Origin: Tubiluchus corallicola
Taxonomy: Eukaryota > Priapulida > Priapulimorpha > Priapulimorphida > Tubiluchidae
Assembly (NCBI GenBank): GCA_030141605.1
Contig: JAQGDQ010000092.1
Location: 327,501-361,000, forward strand
Direction of reading: 5' to 3'
Length of the DNA stretch: 33,500 nucleotides
How positions within the stretch are numbered: position 1 is the stretch's first letter; every line of letters starts with the position of its first letter. Made by a program: the position numbers and the translations under genes. The notes below the pieces were generated by a model, which saw nothing but the letters and a program-made list of their open reading frames with translations, searched no databases and was not told the origin of the DNA. This document shows, piece after piece, positions 10,901 through 22,900 of the stretch.

Positions 10901-13900
10901 GAAGCTTGGAATTACTTCCACTTAATATTACACACATAGAGCGTTCTTAGTACCTAGCTCCTTTAACAATGTACCAAATGGTTTGTCTATGGCAAGCAAA
11001 TGCATATGAAGAGATAAGTGAAAACGGTTTACTTTACATTTAAGCTGTTTATAAAAAACATACATTTTGTGAATAGAACACAGTGTAGTGCAATTTAATC
11101 TAGAGAGGCAGTACTTTTACAAGCCACTCAAGCCATTTAAGTAAGCGCATTATAGACCAAAAAGCAGCAGAGACAGATATAAGTCACGAATTTATTTACA
11201 TATGCTATAATAAATTATTGTCATGCCTGCAAAGTTTTAGCCTCAGATGCAAAACTGGGCAAAATTACAAAATAGATAAAAGACACAAAAATGACCTGAA
11301 ATATCACCTTCCATATTCTGCTTTTCAGTTGTCATTTGATTGAGTTGCATAAAAAGAGAACTCTTTTCTGCCTCCACTTCATTCAAAATGAGATTGATAC
11401 GATTCACATCCATCAGGTTCCTGATCTGCTCACTGATAACGTCAGTTTCATCAGCCTTTGACTCATCGTCCCCAATCTGATGTTCTCGACTCTTTCGCTT
11501 CTCTGATAAAATCTCAAGCTGAGTCAGGCAGTCGTTCAAGTTCTAAAGAAATTAAACAAAAAACAATTAAGCTATACAGTGTTGTTAGTTTGACTACACG
11601 ATAATTTACAACCTGTAAATTTTAGACGATTTGAAATACATCAACAAAATCTGTCACTACTTTTGTAATGATTCTACAAAGGACGCACTTATGGATAGGT
11701 TGAATAGAAGAAATGCAAAACAAACGAACAAGTTGAGTAACACGATACAGACAGCTAAATAAAAACCAAATTAGTCACTGCTACACTGATTACAATATTG
11801 CTAATTAACAAAAAATTGTTTAAGGAAATTTGAAAACTGAATACATGAAATTAAGCTGGAAAACCACATCAGTTATTTCTCGGGCTAAAATGACTTAGAC
11901 CGTCTCAAGCAACAGCCAGTTTTTACTTAGTCTAGATTTGTCTGTCACGAGAAAACTGCTAATTGTTTGAGTGAGCACCTAAAATGTGTGGCATCACTTT
12001 CTCTGTGTTACTGCCAGTTGAGTTCAAGAGACCAAGGTTTTTCAAAATGTGGGCCTAAGCCTAAACTTGCCCGTACAACATATATACTTTGTCATTACCT
12101 AAATGGGCTACAATAAACACTATAGACTTTATACATTGCTAAAAAACACTAGAGTATCAAATTTCGTTCAGCGTATGAATGATCGCAGCAGGTGTTCAGC
12201 ACCATAGACGATGCAAAAAGCAATATTTGTGTGACAGAAATCTTCGCAAACAACCCATTAAAAATCACAGGTTTATCTTTTTCACTCCTTTTAATGTGTT
12301 TATTTCAACACCATTACCAGAACAGTGCATCTGTTGTGAAATTTACACTATCACATGTGGTGGTCTCACAACTGAGCTGCTCAAAGCAGTCAAACAATGC
12401 CAGTTTACTAATATTCATTTTTTAAGTAATATTGCATAAAATCTTGGGTGCAACCCAATTTAAAATATTTAGTGCCAATGTCACAAAGACGCAAAAATAA
12501 ACACTGGTCTGACTGAAAAATAAAAACTGATGTGAGCAAGTAACAATGACATATACTTAGTGGCCATCACCACAGATATACTGCATATCTAAATGTGATT
12601 TGCGTGGAAAATTATCCACGTTAATGACCATAAACTGCACAGTAATTTACAATACTCTATCATACTATATTTAAGAGGATTAGCCTTAGTAAGAAATAGC
12701 AATTTCGAAAATGAAAAAATTTGATGTTTGGTACTGCACATTCTACGACAAAATCAACTTTCTATTATATTACTATAATAAAAAGCCTCAAAATTTCTGA
12801 AGCAAGCTGAAACTCGAAAACAGTGAGTAACCAAATATGGCAAAACTGGGTTCACTTTTGAAATACTGCATCAAGTATGCCTTTACTCATTTATGCACTT
12901 CTATGTTTATGAGAAAAAAATAAACACAACAAGCAACCTTTATTTCCTCTTCCTGCTTAATTATCTGTCCTTGCTTTGCTGCTAAATTGGTTTCTTGACT
13001 CTGTACTTGTTCCGTCAATCGCTGAACAGTTTCGTTCCAAGCCTGCGCTTCCTGAAGCAGTTGTTCCTTGTTTTCAGTCAGCAGTGCGACCTGTTTATCC
13101 TAAACAAAAATAATGTGAACTTGAAAATCGTGAGGATCTGCATTTAAGGAAAAAGATAGTCTAATGGTTTGTGTGAAAATAATTGCATGCACTGGCTCGA
13201 ACATGCATTCAGTTAACAAGAAATTGCAGTGTGCATTATTATATCATGCAACACTTGACACAAATAACAACAGAAGAACATAATGCAAACATTAAAAAAG
13301 TTAATACTAGCCTTCTCAAGAAACTGTTCATTGGCATTGGTAAGTTGCTCACTGAGATCACTGATAGTTGTTTCCAACGAAAGAATCTTCCCTTTTAGGT
13401 CGCCTACGTGTTGTTGACTTGTGTTCAGTTCTTGCAATAAAATATCTGCCTTTAAAAGTAAACAGAAATGCAGTCAGATTTAAGAAAAACACTAACTAAG
13501 ATATGTCTGTGGTTCAGTGGCTCATCCTAGAAGCACAGCCCTGGTAATGAGTCAGGCTTGGTTTTGCCACAACCATCCAGCTTGAATAAGATCTGCCATG
13601 TAATGCTGACTCCAGCTTTGTAGGATTCTAGTATATCTACTAAATAGATATCAAAAAGTGCATCTATTTGATATGGCTATTTTTGAACTGTTGAAAAAAG
13701 TTTAGAATTCATGCTTTGAAAATAAGTGTTCTTCCTTTCAAAAACCAATGAAAAGGGAGCGTCTTATTTAGTCAAGAATTACTAATCATTCTAATGTACT
13801 CTGTTCAGCTGTGCCTTTGTCCCCATCAATACAATATCTTTTTTGACATAAGGGAAAGCCAATTTAGATCACGAGATGTTTGTTAAACAGAAATCACATT

Positions 13901-16900
13901 TTTTATGTTACTATAAAAGCCATCATGAGGCCTAAATGTGAAAAACTGCAAGATCGTGATTAATAGTGCAAAATGATTGTTATAAAACCTATTTTAAAAG
14001 CAATATCGAAAATCTGAAACAACATAATGCCATATCACCATGTTCCACTTAATTGCTATGGAGCTGTTTTATAAATAAGCAGCAACAAAATGTAATATAC
14101 CTGTTCAGCCTTTTGACCAAGGCCTTCACAGCTTTCAGATATTTTAGCAGCCAGTTTGTCAATTTTGTGCTGCAGTTTGTCATTTTCATCCTGAAGCTTG
14201 TCCTTTTCTTCAATGGCATTGTCTCTTTCTTGCTCTATACTAGTTAGGATTTTAGCTTGCTCTGTTATTTTATCTTTGTTCTCCAGATACTAGAAACAAG
14301 AGACCTAAAGCTTTATTAATATATCTGACAACCAGCCAACAGTTTTCAGAAACGTAACTACAGATAGTTCTATTATATCTGTACATTCATTCTTACACTA
14401 ATGTGAGAGAGTGTTTTGGAAAATCTAGACAACTATATATCTGACTAAATACCTAAAAACAAACAAAATAATACCGTGTCCTTGTATTGCAAGTATAGGT
14501 TCTCCCTCCATTCTACATCACCAACACGTCTAAGCAATGTGCCCCAATCGGTTCTCTTCACTTTCATGAATTCTGACACACGAGGCTTCCTTAGTTGGTA
14601 TAATCGTAGCAGAAAAACACATATAAAGGCAATCACAAATGACAACTGTAGCTTCCGGACCCCGTCAACAACTTCATACTCCAGTAATATTACCTGATAG
14701 TCTTCTGGTAACTGAAAGATAAACAGCAAAGCTTGCAATTTTTCTTAGCAACTACGTGCACCTTATTTTGTTTCTCCACACTTTTGTCATACATGAGAGA
14801 AACACTGATTTTAAACTATTGCACAAAAATTAAATTCTAAATAGTCTGTCTGGAAGTATGTAGAATATTACTAAAGAATGCCTGCCATTGCTTAAGCTAT
14901 ACTTAGGGCTTTTTTGTCACTGTATCATCATAAATAATAATTAATTTATTGTCACTATTACTCACTAGTGCTGCCTGTTATCATTTAATTTTAACACATG
15001 GCTGACTTGATGACCTTTTGGTCGGCTTGCTATCTTTTCTCATTTTCACTTATTACTAGCAATTAGGCCCTATTTACCTGTTACTATTCAACAATTGCAC
15101 GTTGTAGCCTGGAAGCAGTTACTGTACATTTGTAAATTGGAGAAAAAATAAATTTCAACTTCAATTTCTGCACTAATCTCAGTTGTACAAACTTCAAATG
15201 CATACTATATTAAATAGCAGTGTTAAACCATGCGCTTAGTACTAAACTAAAACTAACAAAATAACCTTAAGAATTTCCAGATAGTTAAACATCCAAGCCA
15301 ACTGTAAGAGTTTATTGTGTTAGAGATATTCATTGTCTGTTATTGTTATATGCGAATTAAAAATCATCCAATATGGCCAATATTCTCAATATGCCCAACA
15401 AGATGGCTGCTAGCTTATAAAGACCACATCTTCACTACCTTGGCTATTAGTGCAGGAAGTATAATGCTTTTCGTGTCTAAATATAGATTTTTAGATGGGC
15501 ATGATCAAGGAATCCATATCTGAGCTTAAAAACTATTATAATAATATAATCCAATTTAGAATTTCAGCATGCCAAAATATGACTGCTCTTGAAATACATT
15601 AGCCTTCTACTATAGATAGGATGATGGTATTAGTATGGAAATGTAGGTTTTAATTGTCAAGAAATTCATTCTTTCTAAGTAAAACTGAATATTATAGTTG
15701 ATACTTTACGAGCCTTTAAGCACCAGACATGGATTCCTTGACCCATGAAAAACCTATATTTAGACACGAAATTATCATCCTTCCTGCTCTAATAGCTATG
15801 ATATGGTCTTCATGGGGTATGGCAGCCATATTTTATAGGCCATCTTGAAAATAGCGGCCATACTAGATAATTTTCAATTTAGTCCATAAACAAAATTTAT
15901 CACCTTAGCACTGTACAACGTTTAAGAGCTTTGCAAGCTTTACAGTGTTCTACGAATTATGTGCTATTTTTACATCTTCTGTCACAGTGCACGTAACGTT
16001 TGTGGAATGTTTACAAAAATTTTTTTACCTCAAGTGCCTATATTAAAGGGTCAAGTGATTTGATCCCATCAGTCATAAAATTCTTATTCAGGACTCTGGA
16101 TCTAAAATAAAGGACTCTATTCAGGTTCAGTGACAGAACTAAAAGTCAAAAGTGAAACTATTGCTGCACAACAGCTACCTATAGGCTCTGCTGTGTAACT
16201 AGTACTGTTGCCCAAGATTGCTGAATGCACTTGTGTTTTGTGTTTAGAAAAATGATGGTGGGATTGACATAAGTGCAATATTTAATTTCATTTCAAAAAA
16301 TCGTATTGCACGTGATAAATAGTTCATATATCAAAATATATATAATTATAATTTGCATAATTATTTGCCTATTATTATAAAAGCTGTGGCCTACATTAGG
16401 TCTCTATAATCAGTATATAAGACAAATGCTGCTTTAGCATGGAATTTACTAGCAAAAATGGTAAAAAATATAATACTTGAAAAAACCTATACCTATAAAA
16501 CATTTAACAAAGTGCAAAAATTTTACTTCTTTTTTACAGAAATAACTAAAACTTTAGATATAATTACATAGTAGGTGTTGCAACTTACCATACCAAGATA
16601 ACGTTCAAGCAAAGTGGCTGTTTGTTGCAAATGACTTTTTTGCAAATGTTTCCACAACTGACTTGCAACCTTTGTCCAATTAGTATTTTTCAACTCATCC
16701 CAAGAGGAATTTATTAAAACTGACCAGTCTATTAATTCTGGTGAAGCTGTCTCCTCTGTACTTTCAGGTTTGTCTTCAGTGTTTTCACTTTGCAAAATGG
16801 GAGGCTCAGGTACTTGATTCTCAATGTCCATGCCGTTCAGATGTCTAATGTTGTATGTTTGGTCAACAGCAGCAGTTTTTACACCATCAGCACTCATTTC

Positions 16901-19900
16901 TACATCTAGCTCAACCTCTGTTTCAAGGGTATTACCAGTTAAACCATAAACCTTTTCATCTGGCGCGACATAAAGGAAATCACTATCAAAAGAGTCGTGT
17001 AGTTTACCTCTTTTGCTCGAAGACAGCTTTTTACCCAATTTTGAATTTGTCTTCCGTTTACTACTCCTGTATTTCTTACGCTTGTGCGAATATGCATTTC
17101 GGATAACTTTGTCCTGCTCTTCTTTATTGTCATTGCCCTCAACATTTTTTCCTAAGACATGCTCCTGATCATCACCTTCTGTAGCTTCTATTATTCTTTC
17201 ATGTGTATCGTCCTTAACCTCTGGTTCAGATATTACCTTTGGACTACTAGCCTCCTCAGTACTTTTCATTTCTCCTTGTTCTTGTGTGGGATTACCAACG
17301 TAATTTCTACCAGAAACTAATGGCATGTCATTAGCTTTATTCGTTTTACTTAGATCATTGTCTGAATCATGTTGCATAGTACTAACAGTTTCTGTACCTA
17401 CATCAGCATCTTCATGAAAATCATAAGAATTAGCAGCAATGTCCGTTTCTTTGCTATCAACAATAGGCTGTTTATGAACATCATGAGATAGATAGTCAGG
17501 AGAACTCTGAGAAGACATTTGATCATTCTGCACATAAGGAATATGGCCCAATGCATGAGAAGGGACACGATCATTCGTTCCCGCAGGAATAAACTGATCA
17601 CCCTGATAATTATGATTCTGGTTAATATGTGGGGGTGGATAATGTTCATAATGCGGTCCTGCGTAACGATGTTTGTCATAACCGGAACGGAATTGGTCAT
17701 TAGGAAGGTAATTTTTCGAATTCTGCTGATAACTAAAATCTGCTTGACTGTTCACTTTATCACTACCCGTAACAGAAAGTTCGTCAGATTTGTCCACTAT
17801 CTCATAGTGTTCAGAAGCATCAACAGAATAAGAAGAACCGACTGAATGCTCACTAATAGAACTTGGTAAGGCATTTGTAGCTTCAACTGCATCGTTACTC
17901 TCCTGTGACACAAAACTTGGCATAATTTGTACATCCTCTGAAAATGAAAGACCAAAATCATGTAGATCTTTTCCAGCTGCAGATATTGTTGTACCAGCTA
18001 CAATAACTGAAACTGGTGTAACATCATCTGTACCAAAAATTATAGTTTCTGGTTGTCCATCTTTGACCACAGTTAACTGCCGAGGACTTTGTAACACATT
18101 TGAGGTTTCTACATTTACGTCGTCTGCTTTATTACGTAAGTTTTCATGCTTATTTTCTGCATCTGCAGAAGAACCCATTTCATTAGTTGGATGACTAGTG
18201 TCATCAGCAATAACTATTCTATCATGTTGAACAGAATCCAGTGACTCACTGCCATCAATGTATTTACTAGAAGCATCATCGAAAATAACAGATCTTTGAT
18301 TTGTTTCATCCACAATATCTTCTTCTGCCTTATTTCCATTTTGACTGTCAGCAGAAGTGATACTTTCGGCAGATAAATCAAATACTTCTTTATCTAATTG
18401 CACATCCTGCATTACTGCTAAAACAGTTTTTTCTAATGTCACGTCAGCCGTTTCTTCTTGAACTGAATCAACTTCAGTTTTAAGATATTCTTTAGCACTT
18501 TCATTCTCAGACTCAAGAACACTGTCACCTATTTTAACGTTAACGTTAGGACTGTTGTCACTAAAATCTTCAGGTTCACTAACACCTTCATTTTTCCTAT
18601 CATTATTCCCGTTGTCGTTCTCAACACCTTCATCTTTGCTGACATCGTTATTTGTTACATCAGCCTTATTACTGTTTTCAATATTAACATCCTCATCTTC
18701 GCTGATATCATCATTTGCTATATCAGTCTGAATAGCTGCCCTTTTGTCATCCGAAACAGTATTATCCGATTCAAGATTAAGAGCGTCTTTCTCAATGTTA
18801 GCACTTTCATCTGCAGTAACATCAGTGTTTCTTCTATTTTCGGTATTTTCCATTTCATCCTCACTTCCAAACTTCATATTGTATAACTCATAATTGAAAG
18901 TATCCCCATTAGTATAAGGTTCTTTATCTTCACCAGTGTCTTTATTCTTTTCATTACCCTCAATACTACTTTCTTCAATATCAGCAATAGTATATATATT
19001 CTCGGATTCAAAATTAATTCCGTCTTTATTAATGTTAGTATCATCACCTTCATCACTACCCGCATCTTCATTTTTTTTACTATTTTCCACACTGTCCTCA
19101 ACACCTGGCTCTGTAATGTCTGTTTCAGAGTATATGTCAACATCTTCATTTTCGCTAGCATCTTCATTTGTTCTAATATTCTCTATACTGTCCTTTTCAT
19201 TTTCAGCTTCAGACTTGATATTTTCTGATTCAGAAGCATAATTGACACTATAAATGTTAGCATCTTTATCTTCTAACTCATCAACATTTTGATGCCTTCC
19301 ATCAGTCTCGATATCATCCTTTGCATCTGTAACCCCAGAGTCTCCGACTAATTTGGAATTGAGATCGCTATTATCTATATTAGTACTAGCATCTTCACTA
19401 GCATTTTCTGTGGTCTTAACATCTTCATCTGTACTAACATTGTCGCTACTGCTGTTTTCAAGTACTGCCATTTTGGATTTGTCTAAATCATGATCTATTT
19501 TTTGTTGCATGCCCTCATTCTGCAATAAGGTTCTATCTAATGTTGCCTGTGTGTCATCAAGCTTTGATTCACTGGCACTTGTTTTAATGTCTAGATCTTC
19601 AACAATGACATTTCCTTTATCAGAGTCTCTAATAGAAGGCGAAAAATTGTTGGTACTCGATTTTATATCAGGATTATCAGCTTCAGTATTTACATTCTCA
19701 TCATTGCTATGTTTTCGTAAGTTATGATCTACCACTATTTCATCAGCAATATCTTTTTCTTTGGGGGTGCCATCTGAAAAATGTTCACTGTATGGAAAAC
19801 TGTCCTTAACAGCATCATCTTTAACAATTGGATATTCATCACTAGCTTCGTCTTGGCTGTCTCTACCACTACTTGCAGAAAGTAGCTTGTCAAAATCACT

Positions 19901-22900
19901 ATCGTCTTCAGTAACAACATCACCATGAGGCTCCAGATTAATATCATTAATGTTCTCAGTTTTTTGTTTGTAATTTGTAGTCTCCCATATCATACTTGAC
20001 TCCGACAACATATCAAATGAAACTGAATTTAATTTGCCTTTTTCAGGTACCGAATCTGTTTCTTTGAAGTCTACAGGTGCATCATTGGAATGCTTATCTT
20101 CACTTGCAAATCTAATGTTATGCTTGTCATCATAACGTTCTGATCCCTCTGCCATAGTGATAAAGCCAGACGTATCAGGAGTTTCTTTCAGAATATCGGT
20201 GTCTTCATTAATATCCTTGCCCCTACTACCATGATGGTCATCAGTACTAACCAGTCCCTTTTCAAAGTAAAAATATTCATCATCATCATCATGATCATCA
20301 TATTCATCATGATCATCATATGCATCATAATCATCATGATAATCATAAACTTGTCCACTATTATCTTCATCTGAATTGCCACTCTCATCAACAGGAATCT
20401 CTGCATCAAGTTCATGCTCTTGAGCATCATTATTTTGACTCAAGTAGTAGTTGTCATAATCATTTTCGCTGACTCCTTCATCAATGGCTTTGCTAACATC
20501 TGCAAAAAAACATGTCAGTTAAGGCTTACATGATTTCGGCTGTTTTATCACATTCAGTATTTCTGCATGTCTTTCAACTATCTCTGTTCAACCAATATCA
20601 TTTTGATAATGAAGAAATGTATTACGTATGTACAAAATAAATGGTACATATGGTAAGAATGTAAAGTTTTCTGGCTTTATTTTCTTGCTTAGCATAATCA
20701 CATTTAACGTGCAGAAATTTGTTAATTTTTAAAAACAAAATTTATTATTTTCTTCAAAAATCCTAGAAAGTAACAGAAATCCTAGACAGCTGGATTATAA
20801 ATTAAAAAATAAGTAATAAATTGAAACATGGTTTGCAAGTTAATCGGAAGTCTCTTTATTTTAGAAAACTACCTTCCATAAAAGTATCGTGTTTGTGAAC
20901 GTGTGCATCATCATTTTCTTGGTCTATGTTTAATTTCTTGTCTAGTAGGTTGTTTAAATCTGAAAAATAAATGTTCAAAAAAGACTTGCCAATTTAAATA
21001 AAAATATATATGCTTAAAATTGTTACAATTATACTTATACAGGTCTACAATATCAAACATGTAATTTAATCAATAATAAAAGTTGTTATGTCAATAAACC
21101 ATCTCTTATAACAAAACTTGTCATTAAGTCATAGGCCCCATTTGACTGAAATATAATTTACTCATCTAAATTTGAACCTTCTGCTTATTCATGCATGATC
21201 AACCAAACTAGTCAAAGATGTATTATTGTTTAGACAGAAGACACTAATTCCCAGTATCATTTTTAGTTCAATATTATAAAGTAAAATTTCTTCATGAATT
21301 TTTGACGGAAACACGAAATAACCGTTGTCAAAATCTTCAGAAATTTTTCTGCACTGAACAATGCAAACCAAAATTCTTGTTCCTGTGCAAATGCCATGTG
21401 ACAAATTTTAATGATTATAAATTTTAATTTTGGCAGAAAATTATTGATTGGCTACATTTAGAATAACAAATCTCTGCTTTGCTAATTTGGAAAGCTAGAT
21501 CCATATGAAAATAGCAAAACTTGAAAATCACTTTCTGAAATCACAAGGGATGCAAAGAAATTTGGAAACAGTCGGATTTCAGTTACCGAACTGAAATGAA
21601 CATTAGGTTTGTTTCGTTTTGTTGGTAGACAAAAAGATTCCGTTAAGTTTTGTTTCGGCAGAAATTTTCTAAAATTCACTTTCGATTCGGTTTGTTTAAA
21701 TAAATTCGGTCGCGACAGGTAAAAAATTCCTTTTTATAGTTCATCATTTTTGTCCGATGAATGCCACCGTTAAGTAATATAACTAAGCCTAGCAAAACCA
21801 ACCGACAATTTTTCAACAAAACTGTTTGCGTGTGATATGCTGGTAACGTGAACTAGCTTCGTAGAATTTTACCATTTGAGGTGATGCGCCTGGATGTTGA
21901 AGTCACTCGCTTGTTGATGTCTTCATTTCTACGATGTATGTATATGTGAAATTCTTGTTAATTAAGTCAGCAGAAGGCAATGTGAATGCTGTGTAGATTT
22001 ATTTTGTGTATAATTATTGTCAACATTGTTTCAGTGAATTCAGTGTAACTGCGTAGGTATGTGTCAAGCATAGGTAAATGGTGCATATGAGACTTTTTAT
22101 TCATTAGGTTTTTAACACAGCAGATTGAAATTTAGTGCAAAATATTTGCAATCCTAATACAACAGGTTAAATTTTGGCTATACGGTTACTGATTAAGCTA
22201 TTAAGCTACAATTACTATACTGTTTTCTGTTGATGAAAACTGATTTAGTTACTGGTTATCTTGCGTTTGGGTTATCAAGATGAAATTTGTAAATATATCA
22301 AGGGGGTTATATACTATAAAAATTTTACCTCTCCAACTGTGAAAATAAACTCTTTTGAAAAACCTGCTGAGGCCACTTGTAACTATTTAAATTATTACTA
22401 TAAGTGAATAATACGGTGTTGGCAAAAAAATATTGTGAAATTCGGCTCAATTTGGTTTCGGTAAACAAAAGTTTTGTAAAATTCGGTTTGAGTAAAAAAT
22501 TTTTATGACATTCAGCTCAATTCAGTATCAACAAAATAAAATTGTAGAAATTCGGTTTAAATTAGGTTCAGCAAAAAAGGTTTGAAAAATTCGTTACTGG
22601 TTCGGTTTGGTAAAATGGTCGGGTTTCAGTACAAATCACACTATGTTGCTGAAGAAAAATGCAATAAGCTAGCATTATTATTAAAGATGTAATTATGCAA
22701 AATTCCTCTTAAATAGTAAAACTGGAAAAAAATCTGACAATTAAGAGTTACAATTAAAGATACAATATCAGTCTACAATTACAAAAATTACCTTGGACTT
22801 TGCTGGGACTTTCATGAGACTCAAAATGCAAGCCTTGCAACTTCTTGTGATGTGTGAGTCGAGGAGACCACTTTTTTCCATCAATCTCATCACCACCATT

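Noticed and set aside
16855-20430. Short ORFs on both strands within the acidic exon
   Set aside because: Shadows of the long minus-strand coding frame caused by its biased GAT/GAA/AAT codons.
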